Part shown: positions 11,901-23,668 of the stretch, piece after piece
Position numbering within the stretch: the stretch's first letter is position 1
How the letters are laid out: every line of letters begins with the position of its first letter
Assembly: GCA_021018815.1 (NCBI GenBank)
Contig: JAITYX010000124.1
Coordinates: 310,001-374,000, forward strand
Direction of reading: 5' to 3'
DNA length: 64,000 nucleotides
DNA from: Talinum fruticosum
Taxonomy: Eukaryota > Streptophyta > Magnoliopsida > Caryophyllales > Talinaceae
The notes under the pieces: generated by a model
The model's input: only the letters and a program-made list of their open reading frames with translations
Database searches by the model: none
Told to the model about the DNA's origin: nothing
Position numbers and translations under genes: made by a program

Positions 11901-14900
11901 AGCAACAGACTAAGCTAGCAGCGAAAAGGCTAGGTGCACCCCCTATTCCGTGCATCTCTCATTAAGCCCCTTCATCGCTCTAAACTTCCACTTTTCTCTC
12001 ACACTCCATCCCCAGTTATACATCCTTCCATTAGGATTAACGTCCTCTTCTTACCACACGTACACATATGTGTAAGCATATATGAACATAATTACTTCTT
12101 TTCATCAACAACATCCTCCGGCGAGAACTTCTAAAGGTGTTTTCCTCTCTCAATTTCTCATCAGGAAGAAAGGTGATGCACAACCAGAGGAAACAATGAA
12201 ACACAAGGCAGGAGACTACAGTAGAAATAAAGGGAAACTGGAACATCAGAAGATTAGAAGAAGGGGCACAAGGAAATAGAATTTTTTCCGTCTTTTCCTC
12301 ACAGTGCACTAACACTTATCACAGTTTTTCTTTTAACCGAAAAACAATAATATTGAAAGATCTCTATCCATGCCTGTACAATTAATGGCAACAAAGCAAG
12401 TGACTGGAGTAGTGTTGAATCACACAGAGGCTGGAACATTCTCAAAAGCCAGACCACAGCCAAAAAATGATTCCAAGGTTCATACCCGAATCTCAACGGA
12501 GAAAGAAGCCTCGATAGCCAATAGCTAACCCACCCCCACTCTAACAACACACTCCCTCTGCGCCCAATTCACAAAGAAAAGGCCTTTCCAACCATGCAAA
12601 AGCCAATGACCGCTTGCCTCAATTCCTGAAAGTCAATCACTTTCCCGAACAACGTCATACCCCAAGTGCAACACCACATGCTTGTACTGCTTTCTTCATC
12701 CTATGCATTCTAAAGTTTTAAGAAATTAGAAATGAACAAAGTATCTCACCAGCATATGCATAAGCATTACCCATTTTTTTCACTTTGATGTTTGCACTGC
12801 CCTTTTTCATAAGGAAAGCAGATCAGCCAATCAGAAAGAGCAATGACATGACCAAAACTACAGCTCATAAGACACCTCCAAAAGTGGGAAGGCAAACGGA
12901 ATCACTAGGGCTTCATTTTAGAATATAATGCCTTCTTGGAGAAATTGCCTTATCAGCTTCAAAAAGCTAGATGGAATTTCTTTGAGCGTTCTTCTCCACT
13001 TGATTGTGTAGAATCAAAAGTCTAAAGGAGGTCCAATGTTTCCAAGTTTTTCCATGCCTCCCCCTTCCCCCTCCCCTTTAAAAAAAAAAAGAAAAAAGGA
13101 AAAAGGAAAAAGAAAAGAAAAAAGTGCCTAATTCAAGCAAGATATTTCTCTAGAAGCTTATTCTTTAGTTGCTCTTATGATTTATAAAGTTTTCTGTACC
13201 TTGGAGGCAATTTAAGACAAAAATATTTGGCATGCAACAATTTACACAAAAGTGGAGAGTATTGGCGAATAGCTACTTCATGTAGATTATCAAATATTTT
13301 AATTTTCTATAAATAAGTATTTATCCTTATTGAGAAAAAGAAATTTAACAAACAATTGAAATTTTCAACAGAGAGTTGAGTCAATCTACAGTATTTTCCA
13401 TATAAGATTATCCAACAACTTTGACAGCAATGTACAAACAGATTGCACGGAAGTTCAAAACGAAAATATTTTATCAGGAAAGAAATGCACGAATAGGTTT
13501 CGGAGGTACTTGTATAGCCATTACTTTTTCTTCATCTCGTTCAATTAGTTTCTAGTTTACTGAATTTGAACAAATTCTTCGCATTTGTTCTTAATTTCTT
13601 ATCAACAACTACAAGGAATACTCCCCAAAATACAAATGAGCTGATGATCTGCTAGCCCCTCATACTTGACAGATATTTATAGCATTTTCTTCACAAACCT
13701 TAATCCATTATCCATCCTTCTGATTTGGAAAACAACTCCATTCACCAAATTCTAAAATTTTATCTACATCTTCATCCCTCTCCAAAAGCTCATTACTCCA
13801 CCATCGCCTGCTGCTTCTGCAAGCTTGATTTCATGGTTGATTTTTAATCTCCCAATGTTCGAAAGCTACTCTTTGCCCCTCATCTATGATTCTATTATGC
13901 CGGCGACAATTATGAGGTCACTGCTTCACCATTCGTCTCTCAAGTCAGAAACCTAAAAAGAACATGATATGACCTTATCTTTTCCTTCTCAAATTTTCAA
14001 TCATATGACCATTGTCTCATTATCTCCTGAAGTCTTAAGAGTAACAGGGAGAAAGGACAAAGATTCACTAGTAACAACTTCCAAAAGAGAGATTTTGATT
14101 GCAGAAGACAATCGTCATGCAAACCATTGCTTACTCTTTTCCAAAGATGAGGTGTCTATACTAAGACCAATCACATGGTGCTTCAGCTCCTCACTCATTC
14201 CTCTTCCAAACACTTCCAAATTCCTAGAACTACCTTTCTCGTTTTATTTTAGTTTTTCCCTGGAAATAAGTTGTCTTATCCCTTGATATTCATCACAGTG
14301 GCAACAATCGCCTTCATATGACCCAAAAATAAACAATGTTCACAAGATTTCTTTGTTTAAACATCATTCCACACTAAATTAAAAAGTTACAAGCATGTTA
14401 TCAGACTCATCTCATTCAAAAAATATTTATTTAAGCTTCAATGAAAAGAATAATTGAAAGAATTTACATGTCAAACAAGGATGATCTCATACTAACATTA
14501 AAATGAATCAGTACCTGTTGTTTACTATACCATCTTTGTTATAATGATGTGCACCAACAAGCTTCTTTCCCAAATCCTGTAACTGTTGCCTTAATGATAC
14601 CGAGTACACTACAAATCAAAGATGTAGGAATATGCTTAAGCTCAAAATTAGCCAACAAAACTATCACTCAAGCTCAAGAATGTGAGTACCATCCCCTGAA
14701 TTTAGTCCAATTAACAAGTCATGGCCGTCCTTTGAATCTGGATCAAATGCATGGCAAAGAGGATTTGAGTTGCTGAAATGTATTGATTTAATTGGATCCT
14801 GCATTCAAAGAAAGACAACCCATACAGTAAAGCCTGGATCCTGGGAGAAACTAAGGATAATCATCCATCAGAAGCGCAAAATACCTTGTCCTGAGAATTT

Positions 14901-16557
14901 AGATCACTTATAAAAATTGTATCCCCAACATTGAATATCAAGTATGTCCCCTTCCCATCAAAATTTGGATTGCTATTCAAATTACTCAAACTGGTTGTAC
15001 CAACAGTTCCATTTCTACTGGAGCCACTTGCATATTTACTCCCACCATTTCCTCCAGAAAAACTGAGTGCCCTACCATTACCAGCACCCAAAATTCTGGC
15101 TGCCGCCGATCTCACTCCACTTGCAACACCAGCACCAGAAGTGGAGGCTTGTGTGGTTTGAGTTGGTTTGTCTTTCAAATAAGCTATGGTTACCTGAAAA
15201 TGAACAGAATGTTTCTTGTAATTTAAGAAATAAATTAGAATTAAAATAACTGCAAAGATGAAAAGGATAAATTGATCATGATGTTGACAGTGATGATGTA
15301 ACTTTGCCAAAGGAGCAACATGGTGTCCTCAAAATGTTCTTCAAAACAGATGCCATAAGCATTGAAGATGCAGCATCTTCGTTTGAAGGTGAAAGACTGC
15401 CTATATCAGAGTCTTCCCCAACCTTCTAAGGTAGGATCCATGCTGGATGGCGGTGGTATTGTATGCCATATGTATTAAAAGGATAGATTAACATGGGTCA
15501 CTCAAGTCCTTTTTTTCTAAGTAGGTTACTCGAAGTCCTTGTTCTCACGGAGGGGTAGGCTTACAGCTTACAATGACACACTGTGAGCCCGACTGAAGTA
15601 GGATCTTCAAATCTACTCAACCTTACTCTTAACAAGTAGAAAGCTCCTTCAGCTTCAGGTAATAAATTAGTGATACTGAAATATACGATGAAATTGTGAA
15701 AAGCAAAATGTCTTACAGGGAGCACTTGCAAGTCCCAGTTAATAACTCCCCTAGAGCAACTGTGTTCTTCTTATTCACTAAATTCACATAATCAACAAAT
15801 CCTACACTTCCCAATAACAAGGGAATAATGGGAAGAGGCTTACTTCAAAATCATATACCATGTTGTAATTCTGAAGGTAAAGCACCCAACTTACTTCAAT
15901 TCTTTAACAATAATAATAATTCAATGCGGTAATGTCCTTGAGATACCCAGTAATGTGTTGCTTCATGCCAAGTAATCAAAACTATCATATCAAATACGTC
16001 CAATTTTAGAATGGAATGTCTCACATTAAGTATAGAAATGCTTTTCCAAGCTTCAAAGGCCGTGCATCCTATAACAACCATGTCTTCCAAACTCATGTAG
16101 ACCACTGCCCATTACACCCACCACCAACATCGAAAAGGAGGAAAGGAAAAAGAAAGGGGCAATAATCAATTTCAACAATACTGCTATTTTATTTATATAC
16201 AAATCAGCAGGGAATACACTCCAATTTGACTCTAATTTTCAATTAGCACTCCCAATTGACCAAAATTGACCACAATCCCTCAAAAACTAAGATGCCCAAT
16301 AAACATTCAATCAGCTAAATGGCTCGTTCTGATGAATCACAGAAAACAAAAAATCAAGAAAGAGAAAATTCAACCTGAGAAACAGTCTTGCCATGAGAGT
16401 AATGAAGGAGACCAGAAGGATGGGTCTTCTCGTACTGAAGCTTGTAACGGCCTTCTGGGGTTTTGAAGTAACTCTTAAGACTTGTTGCCGATTGGTTATT
16501 GACTGCTCCGGAGGAAGCCGATGATGGAGAAATCAAACCATTCGAAGGGTTCATCAT
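5948..16557 (-). CDS. WD40-repeat protein, creC/WDR20-like, 11 coding exons
   Basis: Predicted WD40 beta-propeller protein of the creC/WDR20 class; in fungi and animals these proteins partner deubiquitinases, and the plant role is not established. Coding exons by frame and splice sites: 16557-16375, 15193-14885, 14798-14690, 14608-14515, 9005-8918, 8817-8734, 8424-8328, 8227-8140, 7753-7648, 7486-7395 and 6358-5948, all GT-AG. The protein would be about 553 residues. It begins [13 protein letters not shown] and continues with [19 protein letters not shown], a Ser/Gly-rich stretch, [71 protein letters not shown] and [11 protein letters not shown]. It ends SGYR, and closely matches my memory of Arabidopsis AT2G37160/AT3G53390. 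Exon 10 is 92 bases where 93 are needed, so the frame breaks near 7450-7456. Intron 4 (14514-9006) hosts a hAT element. The ATG at 16557 is the conserved start. Confidence 0.88.
9688..9782 (+). repeat. Direct repeat, left copy, flanking hAT element
   Basis: About 95 bases beginning AAAGTCATTATCTCC and ending TTAACAATTGCC. It recurs at 11122-11217 with a few substitutions. The two copies bracket the hAT insertion in intron 4 of the WD40 gene, so the transposon landed in or near a short tandem duplication. Confidence 0.75.
9788..11094. mobile_element. Non-autonomous hAT element (1.31 kb)
   Basis: The ends are inverted: TAGGGGTGTA at the left and TACACCCCTA at the right. It is flanked by an 8-bp target duplication, GCCATGAC (9780-9787) and GTCATGAC (11095-11102), with one mismatch. 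The subterminal 250 bases on each side are dense in GAGCCGAGC and GAGCTCG motifs in inverted orientation, as in hAT elements whose transposase binds subterminal repeats. The AT-rich interior has no transposase reading frame, so it would depend on a partner element. It sits inside intron 4 of the WD40 gene. Confidence 0.85.
11122..11217 (+). repeat. Direct repeat, right copy, flanking hAT element
   Basis: Second copy of the 95-base segment at 9688-9782, beginning AAAGTCATTATTTCC. It also includes the internal phrase AAATCTTTTTGAAGAACT, which occurs once more just right of the hAT target duplication. Confidence 0.75.
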
Positions 16558-16920
16558 ATTTTCCTTATACTACCTCTGGCTATGGAGATTGTGATCATCA
16601 CATTACAACTTAGGAAAGGTCCAATTCTAGGGTTTTTCAAAATTGGTCGCTTGGGTTTTCGACTGGCGAGAATTGAGCAAATTGGGGGGTTAAGGTTGTG
16701 TGGAATTCAGTCACCCTCTCTCTATAGTTCTCTCAGAGCGGAGTGGGAGAAGAAAGCAGGCAAGGGAAAGGGAGGAGAGAGAAACGTGAAGAAAACTGGA
16801 GATCTGCGGTGTGGGTCGACTTGGAGATTCATTCAAAGTCGACGAGTTGAGGTTTTTTACAAAGTGCTCTTGCAATACTTCTCAAATTCGCATCTTTCCC
16901 TTCACGGGTGAACTTCTAAT
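16558..16920 (-). promoter_or_regulatory. 5' leader and promoter of the WD40 gene
   Basis: Read leftward, this stretch is CT-rich (for example around 16715-16770) and leads directly into the ATG at 16557, consistent with a 5'UTR and proximal promoter. No unambiguous TATA box was found. Confidence 0.45.
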
Positions 16921-17349
16921 CTCACTTTTCTGCTAAATATTTAATTTTATTATTAATAATATATTCATAGATCAAAATTTTAAAATATTTTTATTTTTTG
17001 AGTAATGTATTAATTTTTACCATTAATATAAGAAAAATTTACGCTTCTGTCAATAGTGTTTTTGAAAAATATTTTTTTGATAAAAATAAAAAGTTTGTCA
17101 TTAATACCAAACCATATGCACACTTTATTTTGGACATATCCAAAGAAATTATACAAAAATAATCTCTATAATCCTTCTATCCATAATTTGTGTACTTTCT
17201 TTTTATTGGCAAATTGTACTGTAGGTGTCAATCTTATTTATTCTTAGGTTACTTTCGTGCCAAAGTATGAAAGTCAATGCAATAATTAATGAGGAGATTG
17301 CTTCTTCTTTTGCCTGTATCACCCTTCTACCTCTAAGACCACGATAAAA

Positions 17350-18390
17350 AAAAATGAGACTGTTTGAAGCGAGTGATAGCGGTTTAGGAAACTATTAGTC
17401 GTTAGCGGATTGTTGTTCAATTGAGTGGATGAATAAATGTGTTGGGTAAATTTTTTTGGAAAAAGTAAATAATTATCATTTAACTTTCCCAAAGTATGAG
17501 TGTCAAAACATACAAAGATAGTAAGAGATGTTTACAAGACTTAGATCATCCCATTTCACAGACATACTTATCTACTCTAACACTACATGTATACTTGAAT
17601 TTGTCTAATGATCATCGTTGGAGTTCGTTGCTTGTACCGATGTTTGTGCGGACATCTTTCTCTCCACAGTTCATACACTCGTCCCTGCAAAGATAGATAT
17701 AAGCCATTGGTTTTGTTGTGTGTTGCCCTTGCATCTGTGCACAAACTAGTGCAATTCCTCTTCTAGTCTCCATCTCCTCGATTGTATATTGGATCATTGA
17801 AGTATTGAGCCCCAATAATGCTTGAGAAAGGACAAAAAAAGAACAAATGTTGGTAGTGATCCTACCCTTTTTCTTCACACCACAAACATTGGTTATCCAC
17901 ATGAATTCCTCTTGTATTCGAGTAAAACAACAGTTGGTAATTTTCCTTGGCAAGTCAGCCACAAAATCATTTTATGTCTTTCCCATGCCCAACTTTTCCA
18001 AATTGTTTTCCACCATATCACTCTTGCAGATTTTGGTAGGAGTTTCTCGTATATTGTTTTTGCAGAGAATATCTTTTGCTTGCACTATCCAATCTCTCGG
18101 CTTGTACAAGCACTATCCCAAACATTGTGTTTGGTAAATTTAGTGGTTGAGTTAGTTGATTATTGTAAATTGATGTAAAAGGATATAAATAATATGAAAC
18201 GCTACTTTTAAATGTGAAAAACTAATATTCTTAGTTTTTCGAAACATAACTTGAAATGATATAAACTACTATAAACTCTAGTTGAAACACTACCTTACTA
18301 AACACTAATATTTAGTTGGTTAGTGTTTTGACTTGATAAAAACACGTCAAAACACTAAAACCTACTCCAAAAAAACATGAATTGTTCGAA
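17350..18390. mobile_element. MITE family X, copy 1, interrupted by a LINE fragment
   Basis: The left part (17360-17450) and right part (18125-18390) align to the same repeat seen at 18390-20915 and 62365-62775. Shared phrases are TTAGCGGAT, GTTGAATAAATGT, TATAAAAGGATATAAAT and ACTACTTTTAAATGT. The two halves are separated by about 0.67 kb of unrelated DNA containing a LINE reverse-transcriptase tail. The family has short inverted ends resembling TGTTTGGAGTAGCG. Confidence 0.55.
17612..18110 (-). mobile_element. LINE fragment (zf-RVT region), frame-broken
   Basis: Read leftward, conceptual translation across frames gives IWWKTIWKSWAWERHKMILW, GKLPTVVLLEY and HVDNQCLWCEEK followed by QHLFFFCPFS. 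This is the pattern of the zinc-binding domain at the C-terminal side of plant LINE reverse transcriptases (W..iW....p.h...LWl...gkL.T...L, C..C, H.FF.C). Stops and frame changes show it is dead. No endonuclease or RT core is present. Confidence 0.6.
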
Positions 18391-18473
18391 AAAATGAAGC
18401 TGTTTGAGTAGCGGATAACTCTTGTTAGATTTTAGTTGTTAGCGGATAACTATTCAATTAAACGGTTGAATAA

Positions 18474-18987
18474 GTGGGTGTTTGGCCTAGATTTTAAAAC
18501 TCGCTTTTGGATTCTAAAAACTAAAACTAGGTCAAACACTAACTTTTAAAAAATTAAAGCTGTTTTTCAAAAGTGATTTTGGAAAAAAACTCCTCAAAAA
18601 CAGAAATAGCAAATAACTATTTCTGTTTCTAGTTTATGGAAAAGCTGTTTAACAATCACGAACAATCTCACTCTCTCTTTCTCCTCTATCTTTATCTCTC
18701 TCCTCTCTCTCTTTTTATTTTATTTTATCTTTATCTCTTACTCTAACAAATAAATAAATATTATCTTATACAAAAAATAAATATTAAATAATAGTTATTA
18801 TGTAAATAAAAAAATCAAATTATACTATAATAAATACTGTAGACAAAATTAGGCCAAACAACTTATTATTTAAAAATATTTTCATATAAATTAGGTCAAA
18901 CATTTCATAATTTTTTCAAAAACACTTTTAGAAAAACTGCTTTTCATAAACAAAAACACTTTTCTATAAACTAGGCCAAACAACACC
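18474..18987. mobile_element. Tourist-like (PIF/Harbinger) MITE, 514 bp
   Basis: The left end is GTGGGTGTTTGGCCTAG and the right end, reversed, is GGTGTTGTTTGGCCTAG (three mismatches). TAA on both sides (18471-18473 and 18988-18990) fits the 3-bp TWA target duplication of PIF/Harbinger elements. The interior is AT-rich with no coding capacity. It is inserted in family X copy 2, where sequence continuity across the site is restored when the element is removed. Confidence 0.72.
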
Positions 18988-19149
18988 TAAATGTGTTTGA
19001 TAAATTTAATGGTTGAATTAGCTTATTATTGTAAATTGATATAAAAGGATATAAATAATTTGTCAAATATAAATTAATGAAGAGATGTTTTGTCAAAAAA
19101 ATATGAAATGCTACTTTAAATGTAAAAACCTAATATTCTTAGTTTTTCG

Positions 19150-20783
19150 GACGAGAATATTGGATTCTAAAATTCCGAACTTTGGAGTCTTTTAATGGGA
19201 ATATTCCGAAATATCGATTAGCCCCACATCTTCCCGAATTTAAACCCTAATATTTTTGGATATTCCACCACCGAGTTACGGGTAAAAGGAATCGAGTGGC
19301 GATGTAACATGGTGGTGGTGGTTGTAAACGTGGCTTTTTTGCAAATAATTTGACTTATTTTTTCTCTCTTACTTATCTCTCTCCTCTAAGCCCTCTTTCT
19401 CTCTCCTCCTAATTCTTCTTCCCCTTTATCAAACAATGTTCATGGTCTGTCACTTGAATTTTCTCTCCTCTAAATCCTCTTTATCTCTTCTCTAGATCCC
19501 CCACCCTCTTTCTCAAATAATTTTTCCTCTCTTACTTAACTCTCTCTTCTATAGATCCTCTTTCTCTCTCCTCTAAATCTTCATTCCCTTTCTCAACCAA
19601 TTTCCTTGGCTCTTCTTTCCCTATCTCTCTATAAAATATTGATACACAGCTCCTCAAGCCCAATTAAGTAACTTCTTCGGGTGTTTCATTGGCTTCATAT
19701 TACAGGTGAAATGGGAGCTTGAGCAAGCCACAAACTTTGGCTCAAGATTGTGGATTCCTTGATTTTTCCTCCGCTCCATTTAAAAGGCCATTGAATAATT
19801 GGATTTGGACTTTGTCCGACTTACAATCTCTCTCTTCCTTTCGTAAATTTCCCTCTCCCAATTTGAAATGGTCCATCCTAATTGTTGTCATTTCTCTTCC
19901 TAATTGTCTCGTGTTTCTCTTTCTAATTGTGGATCCTCTTGCTATAATTGAATAATGGTTCATTGACTCCTAATTTCTTTTCCTTCTTGCAATTGGAGTG
20001 GGATTTTCCCCATGTTTCATGGCTTCCTAATTGGACTAAACTTTTTCACTGGCTCCATTTAATATCCTTGCTAATCATTAAAAGTTTGATTTTTGAAAAT
20101 ACTTGGTGAATTTCTTTATGGGGAAAAAGATGAGGATGTGAGAGTTTGATTTTATTGGCCCCCTTTCGATTAGCTCGGAGATGGAGAATTGATAAGAAAG
20201 GCAGAGAGAAGTTGGGAGGAGAGAAAGGGAGTTGTGGAGGAAGAAGATGAAGGGAGATAAAGGAGGAGAGAGAGTGGCAGAGATTATCGTAGAAATGCCA
20301 CTTTTCCTTTGATTTTTAAACTAAAGCACGACCTTCTACCATGGCCACGCACACCCTTCAAGCTTGTCTCGCCAAATCCAGTTCACAAATTTAGAGTTTG
20401 GATTCAAAATATCACAATTTTTATTTCTTTAAGCAAGTGGGTAGTGATAGTTTGGATAATTATTCAAGGTTAGCATAAAATAAGACTCAAATTTAGGGTT
20501 TCAAATATGAGAAAGGGAAAGAAGGATTACGAGGAGAGAGAAAGAGGGCCTAGAGGAGATAAATAAGTGAGAGAGACAAAATTAGTCAAATTATTTGCAA
20601 AAAGTCATATTTACAACCACCACCGCCACGTCACATCGCTATCGATTCCTTCTACCCATAACTCGGTGGTGGGATACCCAAAAATATTAGGGTTTAAATT
20701 CGGGATGCTACGGGGCCAATTGATATTTCGGGATATTCTCATTAAAAGACCCTAAAGTTCAGGATTTTAGAATCTAATATTCC
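19150..20783. mobile_element. Fold-back element with about 265-bp terminal inverted repeats
   Basis: The left arm from 19153 (GAATATTGGATTCTAAAAT) and the right arm ending near 20783 are inverted copies over roughly 265 bases. Both include AAACCCTAATATTTTTGG, CCACCACCGAGTTA and GCAAATAATTTGACT. A possible 5-bp target duplication, TTTCG, lies at 19145-19149 and 20784-20788. The interior has further CT-rich repeats and no transposase. Long inverted arms suggest a Mutator-like or fold-back MITE. It splits family X copy 2. Confidence 0.72.
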
Positions 20784-20915
20784 TTTCGTAAATACTACTT
20801 GAAACACTATAAATTATAACAAAAGTTAAATAAACACTACCTTATTGAATAGTAATATTTGGTTGGTTAGTGCTTTTACCGTCAAAGCACCAAACGCTAC
20901 TCCAAACACTATTGC

Positions 20916-21864
20916 CGGATAGAGCGTAAGGTTATTGTTCAAATTCATTCTCCAATTAAAATTAGTGTTCAACAAAGTAAGTTCGTTCATGTAACATCTC
21001 TCTTTTATTTGAGAATATTAGTATGGACTCGTGTTATACACAGAGCAATGTCTGTACAATATATACCTTAAGAAACTATTGAATCATGGAGCGATATAGT
21101 ACTTGTGTGTTTCTTTTCGCGATGATTTGATTTTATTGAATGGTTTCACTTTCAACAACATTCTTTTACATGTTATTCCCTCATAGCGAAAACGCTTTTG
21201 TGACCCATCAAATTTATGAGAATCCAACACATAAAAATCATTAGACTCTAGCACACATTCATCTTTCAATCATTTTGAATTTCTCAGGAATAAATAAAAA
21301 TCTAAAATAATAAATAAAAAAAGTTAAAACTAAGGTTTTAAGATTACACTCGTGATTTGGAAAATTAAGAAGTCGGACCCCTCTAAGAATCGGACAATTT
21401 AAATAAACCTCACTCATACGAGTTATAAAAACGAGTGTAACAATATGTTTAGGCATCAAAAGACAAATATTCGGAGGAAAAGGAATAATGTATAATTGGT
21501 ATATATTGAATTAGATGACCTATAGATGACAATAAATATCATTATGTCACAAATTTATATTACAATATAAAGTATATCAAATCCATAAAAGAATATCAAA
21601 CTTGTAACTCATAACTCTTTACAAAGTCAATATACTAATTTAACTTTAAGCTCGTCCTTTAGTACATGTTCAAAGCAGTTCATTCTCATCTATTCAATGG
21701 CAACAAAGGTCAAGACAAAATGGCTAAACTCGTTGAACTTGATAGCATGCTCCATGATACTCATGTTCTCCCCTTTACTTAGTTGGAGGAGCTCTTGTTC
21801 CTTAGCCCACTCGACATCCTTAGAATAGTGTTTTGCATCTATAAGTTATGTACATTGAACCCGA
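20916..21864. other. Intergenic, AT-rich; no gene seen
   Basis: No supported exon or clear transposon ends. Short open frames are present on both strands without recognisable content. Confidence 0.5.
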
Positions 21865-21872
21865 GTCAAAGC

Positions 21873-22462
21873 TATACCTGGCAATCGGGTCATTCGGTTC
21901 GGGTTCGGTTCGGGTTAGTTCGGTTCGGGTTAACTTCGGGTTAATCTTGTTCGGGTTCGGTTCGGTTTCGGGTTCGGTCAACTTCGGTTCGGGTAAACTT
22001 CGGGTCGATCTCGTTCGGGTTCGTTCGGTTTCGGTTCGGGTCAACTTCGGTTCGGTTCAACTTCGGGTCAATCTCGTTCGGGTTCGATTCGGGTTAATTT
22101 CGATCTAGTCGTAATCGGGTCACTTTTTGGGTCAAAATCAATTCAAAATTGTACCACTATAGGCACAAAAGTACATCCTGAGAGACCCAACAAAAAAAAT
22201 GTGGGTTGGGTCACTTTTATTGGGGTTAAATCGATTCGGATCCGATTCGGTTCGGGTCATTTTGGGTTCGGTTCGGTTTCGGTTCGGGTCATTTTGCATT
22301 CGGGTCGGTTTCGGTTCGGGTCATTTCGGGTCGGTTCGGTTCGGGTCGGTTCATTTCGGTTTTCGGGTCAAAATCGGTTCAACTGTTTCGGATGTCGGTT
22401 CGGTTTGGGTTTCGGGTTGTTCGGGTTGACCCGTTCGGTTCGGGTCGGTTTTGCCGAGTCTA
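21873..22462. mobile_element. hAT-type MITE made of CGGTTCGGG repeats, 590 bp
   Basis: An exact 8-bp target duplication, GTCAAAGC, flanks the element at 21865-21872 and 22463-22470. The ends are imperfect inverted repeats: TATACCTGGCAATCGG at the left, and TAGACTCGGCAAAACCG as the reversed right end. Nearly the whole body is degenerate GGTTCGGGT/CGGTTCGG minisatellite, in the same orientation throughout. No coding content; the long Gly/Ser/Val-rich frames are products of the repeat. Confidence 0.82.
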
Positions 22463-22470
22463 GTCAAAGC

Positions 22471-23062
22471 CACTTCTTTTTCATAGAAATTGTAAAGCAA
22501 GGTTCATAGATTGTTCATACGTATGGAGTATGGACAATCCTACACTTTTCCTGCCTTCATCCTAAATTAAATGATCCATATGCAAGTTATGCTTATGAGT
22601 GATGCCCGACTTGGATAGAGAGATGCCCAACCGACACTCTATTCATCCCCGTGTGTATTGTTTGAAGATTAATTTTTAAAGAGTAACATTTGATTCGATG
22701 AGGGAAGGGAAAAAAGGGGAATGTCAAGAAAAAAAAGAAAGAAAATTTTCTTTTCCTTATATAATAGCGTTACAACTTATAGATTGCATATATCATCATT
22801 TATATGATTTTTCACAATTATAAAATACGCGTATGATACCTCATTGTTGACAGAGTTAATCCAAGTAAAAGGTATTATTTTGTTCTCGTTAACATAGCCA
22901 ACCAATACTAATACTACATAACTCATAATTAATTATAAGCTGTTAAAATGTAATCATTTTAAATCATAAAACATATTAATTTAGGTAAAACAAGACATTT
23001 AATAATGATATATGTATCCAAAATCTAATTATATTTTGTTAATTTAAGAGTATAAAAATATC
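22471..23062. other. Intergenic, AT-rich; no gene seen
   Basis: Low-complexity AT-rich DNA between two MITEs. Nothing supported. Confidence 0.5.
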
Positions 23063-23668
23063 GGTTTTGCTAAATGTCACCCTTAGGGCGATGGATAAAG
23101 GCTATCTATATTCTAATATAGAAAGAATCTTATCTAATTAATTTTACAACATCCTATCAAAAATCTATCAAATATTGCCTTTTAAATAAAATACTTTTAG
23201 TTGTGTAATTAGATTCAAACTTTCCCATTAACCCCAAAAAATCGTGTCATTACCTTTTTTATTGGAACATTTCGTAATTAAGTTATTTCATAACTCAAAA
23301 ATCTTCGAGTATCTTAGTTGCGCAAAAATCCCAAATGTTTGTGTCCATTGGGTTTATTAATTCATTTATTGAACATATCTATACAGACAAACGGATGATT
23401 AAGTTTCTCAATTATATGAATAGGGATGGAAGATGACCACGTGAAATTAATTTTAGAAAAAAAAGATAGCGATGAGTAGAGGGTTGTGAGTAGTTAATTA
23501 GGATATTAAGCTTAATTAGGAAATTTAACAATTTGATAAACTTGATTTTTTTATAGCAACAATAATAATAACCATATCTTGCATATATAAATAAAAATAA
23601 CAAGATTCCAAATATTGTAAATGTAGATACCCTTATCCATCGCCCTTAGGGCGATATTTAGCAAAAGC
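23063..23668. mobile_element. MITE with about 40-bp terminal inverted repeats
   Basis: The left end reads TTTTGCTAAATGTCACCCTT then AGGGCGATGGATAA. The reversed right end reads TTTTGCTAAATATCGCCCT then AAGGGCGATGGATAA. The arms match over about 40 bases with a few changes. The outer flanks (AAAAATATC and AAAAAATAT) may be the target duplication. The interior is AT-rich without coding. The right end lies about 160 bases upstream of the TBL start, so it may lie in that gene's promoter. Confidence 0.75.

Larger units (their letters stand above)
18390..20915. mobile_element. MITE family X, copy 2, twice interrupted
   Basis: Pieces at about 18390-18473, 18988-19149 and 20784-20915 together reproduce the family X sequence seen uninterrupted at 62365-62775. 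The left end reads TGTTTGAGTAGCG, and the right end reversed reads TGTTTGGAGTAGCG. The two gaps are filled by a Tourist-like MITE and a fold-back element. Confidence 0.6.

Noticed and set aside
21820..22509. Frames of 74-102 codons rich in Gly, Ser, Val or Thr, Glu, Pro
   Set aside because: Products of the CGGTTCGGG minisatellite inside the hAT MITE.
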